Positions 1-6,813 of a stretch of DNA of 64,000 bases are shown here, in pieces; within the stretch, counting starts at the first letter, position 1; each line of letters opens with the position of its first letter. The stretch spans positions 1-64,000 of the forward strand of contig UQDE01000008.1 of assembly GCA_900539735.1 (NCBI GenBank), in the 5' to 3' direction. Under the pieces are notes generated by a model. The model was given only the letters and a program-made list of their open reading frames with translations. It ran no database searches and had not been told where the DNA came from. The position numbers and the translations under genes are program-made. The DNA comes from an uncultured Collinsella sp. (GTDB lineage: Bacteria > Actinomycetota > Coriobacteriia > Coriobacteriales > Coriobacteriaceae).

Positions 1-10
1 TATCTGCAGG

Positions 11-131
11 CCCCGAATCGGTGTTGCCTCCCGGCGCATTCCGCAGGGGGAGCGATATTTTGCAGCACGAAGTGCGTAGCAAAATATCGCTCATGCCCGA
101 GGACGCGCCGGGAGGCAACACCGATTCGGGG
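11..131. repeat. Long-stem hairpin element with nested stems
   Basis: A perfect 27-bp inverted repeat (11-37 against 105-131) encloses a second perfect 14-bp inverted repeat (50-63 against 79-92) and a small GCAC-GAA-GTGC apex. No T-run follows, so a simple intrinsic terminator is not obvious. The right inner side reads ATGCCCGAGGACG, closely matching ATGTTTGAGGACG in the hairpin at 9367-9444, while the stem arms differ completely. It lies just upstream of the tRNA-Leu promoter. The small ORF that can be read through it is an artefact of the palindrome. Confidence 0.8.
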
Positions 132-171
132 CCGGACACACGGATCTACCTGCGCATTTACAAATTCGTAA

Positions 172-219
172 ACTTTTTTGAAAAAAGTGCTTGCACAGTT
201 CTCGAATCATAGGTTATTA
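172..219 (+). promoter_or_regulatory. tRNA-Leu promoter with upstream palindromic AT element
   Basis: The near-palindrome ACTTTTTTGAAAAAAGT (172-188) is followed by a -35 TTGCAC (191-196), a 17-bp spacer and a -10 TTATTA (214-219). The same arrangement precedes the tRNA genes at 3703 and 6049. The AT block sits where an UP element would contact RNA polymerase alpha subunits. Confidence 0.7.
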
Positions 220-277
220 TCTTCCTCGTTGAACGCGCGGGTCCAACAAAACGGACCGCGAATCAACAACATAGCAT

Positions 278-367
278 GTCGGAGTGGCGGAATTGGCAGA
301 CGCGCTAGCTTGAGGTGCTAGTGACCGCTTTTTGGTCATGCGGGTTCAAGTCCCGCCTCCGACACCA
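278..367 (+). tRNA. tRNA-Leu (anticodon GAG)
   Basis: The acceptor stem GTCGGAG pairs with CTCCGAC, the anticodon arm is CTAGC-TTGAGGT-GCTAG with anticodon GAG, there is a long variable arm as expected for leucine tRNAs, and a standard TPsiC arm with GGTTCAAGTCC. The 3' CCA is encoded (365-367). It reads CUC/CUU leucine codons. Confidence 0.97.
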
Positions 368-379
368 TCGCATTTGAGA

Positions 380-400
380 AGCCTCTTCGGAGGCTTTTTT
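380..400 (+). terminator. Intrinsic terminator after tRNA-Leu
   Basis: The stem AGCCTC (380-385) and GAGGCT (390-395) closes a TTCG tetraloop and is followed by a run of T residues. Confidence 0.85.
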
Positions 401-426
401 GTTACCGATAGACGGTGGGGTCCACG

Positions 427-2772
427 ATGGAAACGCTTGAACGCAACGAGTGGGCAGACGTTGCCCAACTAGTCGAGATCACGAGCGATGCTGTCATCAT
501 CTGTGAGCTCGACGGAACCATTCTGCATGTGAATAATCGCTTACTTGGTTTGATGTGCGAGGAACGCGCCGACGTCATCGGTGGAGATGTTAAAGACGTC
601 CTGTACTCATCCGCTTTTGAACGTGCGACGGAACATCGTCTGCCATTTGAAACTGATGGCTCCGAGAACGAACTGATGCTCAAGCTGAGTGACGGCTCCT
701 TTATCCCCGTCTTGGTTCGTGCGGGCTCCGTGACGCCTCCACGCATCTTTGGACGCCGCGCGCCACGTGTCCTGGTGGCGCTCCATAGCATCGAAGAACA
801 GTATTCTCACGACCGTCAACTCAAGCGTGCGTTATCGGAGCTTAGAGTGGCGAACAAGCGTCTCTCTGGCACGCTCTCGGTCATTATGAGTACCGTGGGC
901 TCCGATGAGCTGCCCAGCCTACTTGATACCGTTTTGAACCAGCTTGTAGGAACGCTCGATGCTTCGGGTGCTGCTATCTATTTTTCTGAGAGCGGCGGTT
1001 TTAAACTTCGCGGTGTTTCCAAGGAGCTGTACGACAGCTACCTGCCTGAGTTTTTGCCGTATGGCGCTGGCATTCCGACGTATGTTCTTCGTGAGTCGCG
1101 TGCCTGTCGCTTGTCGATTCAACAGGACCTTAAGGGTGATAAGGCCGCCTCCGGTATGTTTATGGACCTGGACAATCGTTCTAAGCACCTGTTGCGTATG
1201 CAGGATATGCCTCCGTACCGCAGCGAGATCTGTCTTCCCGTTTTTTACGGTACGCAGATCCTTGGCGTGCTGGAAGTTGGTTGGAAACGCCCCCAGGCAC
1301 CGCTCGCCTATGACGTTAATGTACTCGAGGTCATTTGCGATTACTTGTCTATCCAACTGGTCGGCATGGCATCGAGTCTTCGCTCTCGTCGCACGGCCGA
1401 GCTTGGCCGCTCGCTCAATGTCTTACGTGATGAGTTGTTTACCTTTCTAGACGATTCCGTCGCGGCTACCCAGGCGGTATCGTCCGAGATCTGCAATATG
1501 CTCAACTGCCATTTTTGCCCTGTTGAGTATGACGCCAGTCTGGATTCCTACGTCATAGATTTTGAAGGCGGCAGTCGCGTTGCTTTGCCGGACGATCCCG
1601 AGAAGCTTTTCTTTTCCACGACGGCGCCAGCGGCACGTCTGGGGGCTGGCCCTGATGGCTTTGAGGCATCTGTTTTGGGCGGTACGAGTGCCGAGGACCT
1701 TAAACACGTCCGTATAACTCGCGTTGACGAATCGATGCCTATGGGAGGCTGGCTTAGGGCGCATGGTCTGCCTTGTCAAGGTCTCTACGTCGACTCCGGC
1801 ATCGAGGCGGGGCGACCACGCTCTAAGGGTGATGGCAAGCACAGTAACGACGCAATTGTTCCTGCTTCTGTTGCGAAGAGCCCGACGACGCGCGCGCTAC
1901 TGCTTCGTGATGGCAGCCAAGAGCCGATTGATGACCTTGAATATGACTACTTGGTGCACTTGGCGCATGACTTTGAACTGATCTACGAAGGTGAATCTCA
2001 AAAGCGCGAGGAGCGTCATATCGCTCAGACCCTTCAGATCGGCATGAGAAATTCCCTGGGGGATGTTCCGGGTATCGCAACCGATTCGGTGTACCTGTCG
2101 GCCACGAACTCGGCGTTGGTCGGCGGCGATTTCTATACGCTCATCCGTCTTCCCGACGACTGCGCCGTCATGATTCTGGGTGATGTGTCTGGCAAAGGCA
2201 TTGAGGCCGCATCGATGTCCGCGCTCGTCAAGACGGCCCTGACGGCATATGCGTGGGAGGGCGCTGGACCGGCCCGCATGGCACGCTCCCTTAACAGTAT
2301 GCTCATGGGCTTTTCGAGGGTCGAGACGTTCGTGACAGCCTTTATCGCCAAGATTGACCTGAAAGCCGGACGCGCAACGTATTGTTCGGCGGGCCATCCT
2401 CCGACCATGGTCATCAGGCCAGAGTCGATGCCACTGGGTGGCGGCGAGGCTCGTGGGGGAGAGGTCGAGCTACTTGGATGCCAATCGGGTGTAATCGGTG
2501 CCTTTGAGAGTATGGTGTACGAGACAGGCGTGTTTACGTTCGCCCCCGGCGACATGCTCTTCATGTATACGGATGGAACGATTGAGGCCCGCGACCGCAC
2601 CGGAGCGTTCTTTGGCGAGCAGCGCTTGCGCGATCTTCTGCTTTCTGTTTCGGGGGAGGGCGTGTCGGGCATTTGCGGCAAGGTCTTGGGCGAGCTTGAC
2701 CGATTTACCGAATCGGCGCTGGACGATGACATTGCATTGGTGTCCCTTGAGTTTTTACGGGGTCGTTCATAG
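427..2772 (+). CDS. PAS-GAF-SpoIIE serine phosphatase
   Basis: A PPM/PP2C-type phosphatase of the SpoIIE/RsbU class that would dephosphorylate an anti-sigma-factor antagonist. Of about 781 residues, roughly 10-110 form a PAS domain (SDAVIICELDGTILHVNN), a short coiled linker follows, about 150-320 form a GAF domain (ending LEVICDYLSIQL), and the C-terminal 240 residues are the phosphatase with metal-binding motifs GGDFY, GDVSGKGIEAA, AGHPP and YTDGTIEAR. There are no membrane segments, so the signal is probably cytosolic. I prefer ATG 427 because GGTGGGG lies 6 nt upstream; a GTG at 415 is an alternative. The next gene encodes the matching STAS/kinase protein, so the two likely form a partner-switching module. 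No sigma factor is encoded nearby. Confidence 0.9.
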   Translation: METLERNEWADVAQLVEITSDAVIICELDGTILHVNNRLLGLMCEERADVIGGDVKDVLYSSAFERATEHRLPFETDGSENELMLKLSDGSFIPVLVRAGSVTPPRIFGRRAPRVLVALHSIEEQYSHDRQLKRALSELRVANKRLSGTLSVIMSTVGSDELPSLLDTVLNQLVGTLDASGAAIYFSESGGFKLRGVSKELYDSYLPEFLPYGAGIPTYVLRESRACRLSIQQDLKGDKAASGMFMDLDNRSKHLLRMQDMPPYRSEICLPVFYGTQILGVLEVGWKRPQAPLAYDVNVLEVICDYLSIQLVGMASSLRSRRTAELGRSLNVLRDELFTFLDDSVAATQAVSSEICNMLNCHFCPVEYDASLDSYVIDFEGGSRVALPDDPEKLFFSTTAPAARLGAGPDGFEASVLGGTSAEDLKHVRITRVDESMPMGGWLRAHGLPCQGLYVDSGIEAGRPRSKGDGKHSNDAIVPASVAKSPTTRALLLRDGSQEPIDDLEYDYLVHLAHDFELIYEGESQKREERHIAQTLQIGMRNSLGDVPGIATDSVYLSATNSALVGGDFYTLIRLPDDCAVMILGDVSGKGIEAASMSALVKTALTAYAWEGAGPARMARSLNSMLMGFSRVETFVTAFIAKIDLKAGRATYCSAGHPPTMVIRPESMPLGGGEARGGEVELLGCQSGVIGAFESMVYETGVFTFAPGDMLFMYTDGTIEARDRTGAFFGEQRLRDLLLSVSGEGVSGICGKVLGELDRFTESALDDDIALVSLEFLRGRS

Positions 2773-2850
2773 ACGGCGCTGAACGGGCTGAATCCGCACG
2801 GTTGGGGAAACGAATGCATCGAGTGGGCTTTTTTGGGGAACCATGGTCGT

Positions 2851-3597
2851 ATGAATGAGTGGAATGACATAGCGGTTTTGACGCCACCAGGCGATATCGA
2901 CATCGCCACGGTGCCTGCGCTGCGTCGGCGGTTGGATGCTTTGATTGGCCGCGGCGTGCGTCGTGTTGTCATCAACTGTCAGGCTGTTAGCTTTATCGAT
3001 TCGACGGGCTTGGCATTCCTGCTTACGCGCGCTCGTGAGCTCATGAGGCGAGAAGGCCTGCTTTCGCTCGTCAATGCATCAGGTGAAGTTGTTCGCTTTT
3101 TGGAGATTGCTCGTCTTGTCGATATCCTTCATGTCGCGGGGCCGGCACGGGAGTCTATTCCCGCCATTCCGGTGGGGGAGCTGCCTCGCTGGAGTAAGAG
3201 CGTCGAGGTCCGTCAGGGTATCGAGAATCTTCCATACTACCGACATCGCATCGCCGAACTCCTTGAATCGCTTCCGTTGCGCCGTGACGAGCGCTACGAT
3301 GTCGCATTGGCGTCGGGGGAGGCGCTGGGTAATGCCTATGACCATGCGGGCGGTATCGGGTGCGTCCTGACGGTTCAGGCCTATGGCGATCGCGTTGTGG
3401 TTGAGGTGCTTGATCGAGGTGCCGGCTATTCTATCGATGAAACGAGCGAGCCGGTTGCATCTGAGGAACGCGGCCGTGGTATCAAGCTTATGCGTATGCT
3501 CGTCGATAACGTGGAGGTTGCTCGTCGTACGGACGGCGCCGGCACGCGCGTGCAGATGGTGAAGCTGTTTAGCGGAGCGCTGGAATCGTGTGCCTAG
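2851..3597 (+). CDS. STAS domain-HATPase anti-sigma kinase fusion
   Basis: A single polypeptide (248 residues) joins two proteins that are normally separate. Residues 1-100 are a STAS anti-sigma antagonist domain with the phospho-acceptor motif FIDSTGLAF (Ser51 predicted). Residues about 120-245 are a GHKL/HATPase_c_2 serine kinase of the SpoIIAB/RsbW type with the N-box EALGNAYDHA, the G1 box DRGAGY and the G2 segment ERGRGIKLM. It follows the SpoIIE phosphatase by about 80 nt. ATG 2851 is chosen (GGGGA at 2835-2839 upstream); an in-frame TTG at 2833 is possible. The fusion implies either cis phosphorylation of STAS or a docking role. The target sigma factor is not in the window. Confidence 0.88.
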   Translation: MNEWNDIAVLTPPGDIDIATVPALRRRLDALIGRGVRRVVINCQAVSFIDSTGLAFLLTRARELMRREGLLSLVNASGEVVRFLEIARLVDILHVAGPARESIPAIPVGELPRWSKSVEVRQGIENLPYYRHRIAELLESLPLRRDERYDVALASGEALGNAYDHAGGIGCVLTVQAYGDRVVVEVLDRGAGYSIDETSEPVASEERGRGIKLMRMLVDNVEVARRTDGAGTRVQMVKLFSGALESCA

Positions 3598-3622
3598 CCA
3601 ATCGCTTTAGCGCGTTTGGCTA
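3595..3622 (+). terminator. Hairpin after STAS/kinase gene
   Basis: TAGCCAA (3595-3601) pairs with TTGGCTA (3616-3622) around an inner CGC/GCG stem. It overlaps the stop codon and lacks a clear T-run, so the terminator role is tentative. Confidence 0.4.
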
Positions 3623-3641
3623 TTAAGAACATGCGGCAGAC

Positions 3642-3690
3642 AAGTTTTTTGAAAAAAGTACTTGCGTCTTTTGGACAACTCGCGTAAATT
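3642..3690 (+). promoter_or_regulatory. tRNA-Gly/Cys promoter with upstream AT palindrome
   Basis: AAGTTTTTTGAAAAAAGT at about 3642-3659 is followed by -35 TTGCGT (3662-3667), a 17-bp spacer and -10 TAAATT (3685-3690). It matches the layouts at 172 and 5991. Confidence 0.75.
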
Positions 3691-3702
3691 AATAACCCGC
3701 AA

Positions 3703-3778
3703 GCGGACATGGCTCAGTTGGTAGAGCACAACCTTGCCAAGGTTGGGGTCGCGGGTTCGAGCCCCGTTGTCCGCTCCA
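3703..3778 (+). tRNA. tRNA-Gly (anticodon GCC), copy 1
   Basis: The acceptor GCGGACA pairs with TGTCCGC and the anticodon arm is CAACC-TTGCCAA-GGTTG (anticodon GCC). CCA is encoded. The 76 bases are identical to the copies at 3929 and 6049. Confidence 0.97.
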
Positions 3779-3788
3779 TTGCATTTCC

Positions 3789-3811
3789 GGACCGTTTAGG
3801 CGGTCCTTTTT
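3789..3811 (+). terminator. Hairpin with T-run between tRNA-Gly and tRNA-Cys
   Basis: GGACCG (3789-3794) pairs with CGGTCC (3801-3806) and is followed by TTTTT. It may partly terminate or mark the processing boundary between the two tRNAs. Confidence 0.6.
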
Positions 3812-3812
3812 C

Positions 3813-3886
3813 GGCGAAGTGGCCAAGTGGTAAGGCAGAGGCCTGCAAAGCCTTTACCCCCGGTTCGAATCCGGGCTTCGCCTCCA
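3813..3886 (+). tRNA. tRNA-Cys (anticodon GCA)
   Basis: The acceptor GGCGAAG pairs with CTTCGCC, the anticodon loop is CTGCAAA (GCA), and the discriminator base is U as expected for cysteine. CCA is encoded. Confidence 0.97.
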
Positions 3887-3895
3887 GGCAACATC

Positions 3896-3920
3896 CGGGC
3901 GCTCCGGCGCCCGTTTTGTT
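3896..3920 (+). terminator. Hairpin after tRNA-Cys
   Basis: CGGGCG (3896-3901) pairs with CGCCCG (3908-3913), followed by TTTTGTTTT. Confidence 0.65.
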
Positions 3921-3928
3921 TTACATAT

Positions 3929-4004
3929 GCGGACATGGCTCAGTTGGTAGAGCACAACCTTGCCAAGGTTGGGGTCGCGGGTTCGAGCCCCGTTGTCCGC
4001 TCCA
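3929..4004 (+). tRNA. tRNA-Gly (anticodon GCC), copy 2
   Basis: Identical over 76 bases to the copies at 3703 and 6049, with anticodon GCC and encoded CCA. It probably belongs to the same primary transcript as the upstream tRNA-Gly and tRNA-Cys. Confidence 0.97.
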
Positions 4005-4012
4005 AACGTAAC

Positions 4013-4042
4013 AGCCCGACTACTACGGTAGCCGGGCTTTTT
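4013..4042 (+). terminator. Terminator of the tRNA-Gly/Cys/Gly transcript
   Basis: AGCCCG-A-CTAC pairs with GTAG-C-CGGGCT around a TACG loop, followed by a T-run. This is a strong intrinsic terminator. Confidence 0.85.
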
Positions 4043-4182
4043 CGTACCCGTCGCCTGGGCTCGAACCCGCGAGGGAGCGATCGTTTTGGGGCGTGGCTGT
4101 GGCGTTGTTTGTCGCGAATGTCCGCTTTGGGCGTATCATCGTGGGCATCTCGCATAACCTCGTTGCAAGGGAGATACGCCCC

Positions 4183-5916
4183 ATGGCTACAGAAAAGTCT
4201 TCTTCGCGCTCGTGGATGTCCGATGCCGCGATCTATCAGATCTACCCGCGCTCGTTTAAGGATTCGACTGGTTCGGGTCTGGGCGATATCGCGGGCATTA
4301 CCCAGCAGATGGACTATCTTGAGCGACTGGGTATCGAGGCCATCTGGCTGAGCCCGTTTTACCCTTCGCCTCTTGTCGATGGCGGCTATGATGTGGCGGA
4401 CTACTGCGATGTCGACCCACGTCTCGGCTCACTTGACGACTTCGATGACATGATCGCTGCGGCTCACGCGCGCGGCATCAAGGTCATCGTCGACATCGTG
4501 CCCAACCATTCATCCAACCAGCACCCCTGGTTCAAAGCCGCTCTTGCCGCCGGCCCCGGATCGCCCGAACGCGCCCGTTATATCTTCCGCGATGGTCGCG
4601 GCGAGCATGGCGAGCTGCCTCCCACCAATTGGAATGCCAACTTTGGCGGCCCCGCATGGACGCGTGTTGCGGACGGTCAGTGGTATCTGCACATGTTTAC
4701 GCCCGAGCAGCCGGACTTTGACTGGTCATGCCCTGAGGTTCACGCGCTCTTTTGCGACGTCCTGGCGTTTTGGAGCGATCGAGGCGTCGACGGCTTTCGC
4801 ATTGATGTGGCGCAGGGTCTCGCCAAGGATCTCGACCGCGATGACCTCGACCGGTGGCATCTCGCCGAGGGCGATGACATGGTTGACGACGGCACCCATC
4901 CGCTGTGGGACCGCAATGAGGTCCACGAGATCTATCGCGAGTGGCGCCGCGTGTTCGACCGCTATAATCCGCCGCGCAGTGCCGTTGCCGAGGCGTGGGT
5001 GCTGCCCGAGCGCCAGTATCTCTACGCGCGTCCCAGCGAGCTTGGCCAGACATTCAACTTTGAGTTTGCCAAGGCCACTTGGACCTATGATGACATGCAC
5101 ACTGCAATCGAGAAGGGCTTGAAGGCAGCCGTCGAATCCGATTCCGCCTCGACCTGGGTACTCTCCAACCACGACGTGCCGCGCGTGGCGACACGCTATG
5201 CCCTGCCGCAAATCAAGGCGACGCGCTACCACCAGATTGCGCTCGACTGGCTCTTGCGCGACGGGTCGTCTTATGACGAGGACCGTGAACTCGGCGAGCG
5301 CCGCGCGCGGGCGGCCCTTTTGCTTGAGCTGGCGCTTCCGGGCTCGGCATACGTGTATCAGGGTGAGGAGCTCGGCCTTTTTGAGGTGGCTGATATCCCG
5401 TGGGCTGCACTCGAAGACCCTACTGCGACCAATACGCACGGACCGAAGCGTGAGAAGGGGCGCGACGGCTGTCGTGTGCCCCTGCCGTGGGTGGCGGCGG
5501 ACGATCCCGCGCATGGCGGATCGTTTGGGTTTTCGCCGGCAGACGCCGATGCGGCGCCCCATCTGCCGCAGCCTGCATGGTTTTCCGATTATGCTGCCGA
5601 TAGGGAAGAAGCGGACCCGACATCGATGCTTGCGCTCTATCGTGACGCCCTCTGGCTGCGGCGCAAGCTGCGCGGGTGCGCCAACGATCTTGCGTGGCTC
5701 GATCTTGACGGGCGCACCGGTCTTGCGGATGGTGCCGAGGGCGCTGAGGGCGGCGTCATCGCCTATCGCCGCGATAACGGCTGGGCGTGTGTGACGAACT
5801 TCGGTGCAGCACCCGTGGAGCTGCCGGCGGGCAGGGTCCTGCTCACCTCATCACCGCTTGCAGACGGCAGGCTCGCGCAGGACAGCTCTGCCTGGATCAT
5901 GCTCGGTGAGATGTAG
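4183..5916 (+). CDS. GH13 alpha-glucosidase (oligo-1,6-glucosidase type)
   Basis: A glycoside hydrolase family 13 enzyme of about 577 residues that should release glucose from the non-reducing end of alpha-glucosides (maltose-, isomaltose- or sucrose-type). It starts with the typical YQIYPRSFKD motif. The catalytic residues are visible: nucleophile Asp208 in GFRIDVA, acid/base Glu270 in AVAEAWV and Asp331 in SNHD, with DIVPNHSS upstream. It resembles the actinobacterial alpha-glucosidase subgroup. There is no signal peptide, so it acts in the cytoplasm. ATG 4183 is chosen because AGGGAGAT lies 8-9 nt upstream; the longer reading frame would begin inside unrelated sequence. It is flanked by identical tRNA-Gly genes with no sugar transporter nearby, so its substrate delivery is unknown. 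Confidence 0.9.
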   Translation: MATEKSSSRSWMSDAAIYQIYPRSFKDSTGSGLGDIAGITQQMDYLERLGIEAIWLSPFYPSPLVDGGYDVADYCDVDPRLGSLDDFDDMIAAAHARGIKVIVDIVPNHSSNQHPWFKAALAAGPGSPERARYIFRDGRGEHGELPPTNWNANFGGPAWTRVADGQWYLHMFTPEQPDFDWSCPEVHALFCDVLAFWSDRGVDGFRIDVAQGLAKDLDRDDLDRWHLAEGDDMVDDGTHPLWDRNEVHEIYREWRRVFDRYNPPRSAVAEAWVLPERQYLYARPSELGQTFNFEFAKATWTYDDMHTAIEKGLKAAVESDSASTWVLSNHDVPRVATRYALPQIKATRYHQIALDWLLRDGSSYDEDRELGERRARAALLLELALPGSAYVYQGEELGLFEVADIPWAALEDPTATNTHGPKREKGRDGCRVPLPWVAADDPAHGGSFGFSPADADAAPHLPQPAWFSDYAADREEADPTSMLALYRDALWLRRKLRGCANDLAWLDLDGRTGLADGAEGAEGGVIAYRRDNGWACVTNFGAAPVELPAGRVLLTSSPLADGRLAQDSSAWIMLGEM

Positions 5917-5990
5917 GGGCATCTCGCTGCGAGCCTGCGTTTGTTCGCGCCTTTCGTGACGACTGATGCCCTCGCGAGAGCGTCGCAAAA

Positions 5991-6036
5991 CTTTTCAAAA
6001 AAAGTTCTTGCATAGGATGCGGGCATCACGTAAGAT
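5991..6036 (+). promoter_or_regulatory. tRNA-Gly/Val promoter with AT element
   Basis: ACTTTTCAAAAAAAGT (5991-6005 region) is followed by -35 TTGCAT (6008-6013), a 17-bp spacer and -10 TAAGAT (6031-6036). It is the third copy of the tRNA promoter layout. Confidence 0.75.
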
Positions 6037-6048
6037 TAATCCTCGTAA

Positions 6049-6124
6049 GCGGACATGGCTCAGTTGGTAGAGCACAACCTTGCCAAGGTTGGGGTCGCGG
6101 GTTCGAGCCCCGTTGTCCGCTCCA
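6049..6124 (+). tRNA. tRNA-Gly (anticodon GCC), copy 3
   Basis: Identical over 76 bases to copies at 3703 and 3929, with anticodon GCC and encoded CCA. It is co-transcribed with tRNA-Val three bases downstream. Confidence 0.97.
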
Positions 6125-6127
6125 TTT

Positions 6128-6202
6128 GGGCGTTTAGCTCAGGGGGAGAGCGCTTCCCTGACACGGAAGAGGTCAGAAGTTCAAATCTTCTAACGCCCAC
6201 CA
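6128..6202 (+). tRNA. tRNA-Val (anticodon GAC)
   Basis: The acceptor GGGCGTT pairs with AACGCCC, the anticodon arm is CTTCC-CTGACAC-GGAAG (anticodon GAC) and the TPsiC arm contains GTTCAAATC. CCA is encoded. Confidence 0.97.
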
Positions 6203-6210
6203 AATGTTCG

Positions 6211-6247
6211 CAGCTCAGAGGCTATGTCCTCTGAGCTGTTTTGTTTT
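6211..6247 (+). terminator. Terminator after tRNA-Val
   Basis: An 11-bp stem, CAGCTCAGAGG (6211-6221) with CCTCTGAGCTG (6228-6238), followed by TTTTGTTTT. Confidence 0.9.
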
Positions 6248-6541
6248 GCTACCAAGCACGCCGTCAAATATGCCAGCAAATATTGATCCAAGGTCCCCGT
6301 AGAGGTGCCGGCAGGTTGCATACGTCCTGGCCGACCGTGACCGCAACATGTTGGTCAAGCATAATCTTTTGGATTCTTTTGGCGTGAGCGGCTTGGTTTT
6401 GGTAGGATTTGTCAGCGGCTTGACTAAGGGGGTTTTATAACTGCCATGCAGGTAGCCGTGTTGGTAACGTTTTACCGACTTGCCAAGAACCCCTCATAAT
6501 TAATGCGTCTGCAAAATGACTAATTGCTTTGACCTGCTGAA
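6248..6541. other. Intergenic stretch without a recognisable gene
   Basis: I see no ORF with a ribosome binding site here. The part from about 6425 to 6500 contains weakly complementary blocks (AAGGGGGTTTTATA and AAGAACCCCTCATA) that could be a decayed member of the long-hairpin elements seen elsewhere in the window. Confidence 0.5.
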
Positions 6542-6587
6542 ACACTATATGTTGTGTTTGACCTAAAAAAAGAATACAGGATATAGA
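6542..6587 (+). promoter_or_regulatory. nrdD promoter with NrdR-type box
   Basis: ACACTATATGTTGTGT (6542-6557) matches the NrdR consensus ACACTATATATAGTGT at 14 of 16 positions. It abuts a -35 TTGACC (6558-6563); the -10 is TATAGA (6582-6587). A second, weaker match (ACAGGATATAGATGCC, 6576-6591) covers the -10, as expected since NrdR boxes occur in pairs about three helical turns apart. The expected regulator is NrdR, which represses ribonucleotide reductase genes according to bound nucleotides; nrdR is not in the window. Confidence 0.75.
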
Positions 6588-6593
6588 TGCCTC

Positions 6594-6813
6594 TTTGTCG
6601 TATGATAGATGGCGGACAGAGAACGAGGACCTTATTCGCCCCATTTGGATGGATCTTCGAGCCCCTTGATTGGCTGCGAGGATTGTCCGCATGAGGGCCT
6701 ATGGTTTTCGAAAACACAGATTGCGCGACGGCGCCGCAAGACAGGGGCAAGCCCTGCCGGGCATCGTTTGGCTCTGAAGCGCAATACGATTTCGACGCGA
6801 AAGAGGCAAGAGG
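6594..6813 (+). other. Long 5' leader of nrdD
   Basis: About 220 nt separate the predicted start site from the nrdD start codon. GCGGACA near 6612 can pair with TGTCCGC near 6685, enclosing a large loop, and a GGGCAAGCCC segment follows. I recognise no known riboswitch, and no upstream ORF with a good ribosome binding site. Confidence 0.4.

Noticed and set aside
21..212. 63-codon frame at the left edge
   Set aside because: It lies inside the long palindrome and the tRNA promoter, without a ribosome binding site.
3709..4011. Protein-like frames through the tRNA-Gly/Cys cluster
   Set aside because: They are read directly through three tRNA genes; the repeated peptide is just the tRNA-Gly sequence translated.
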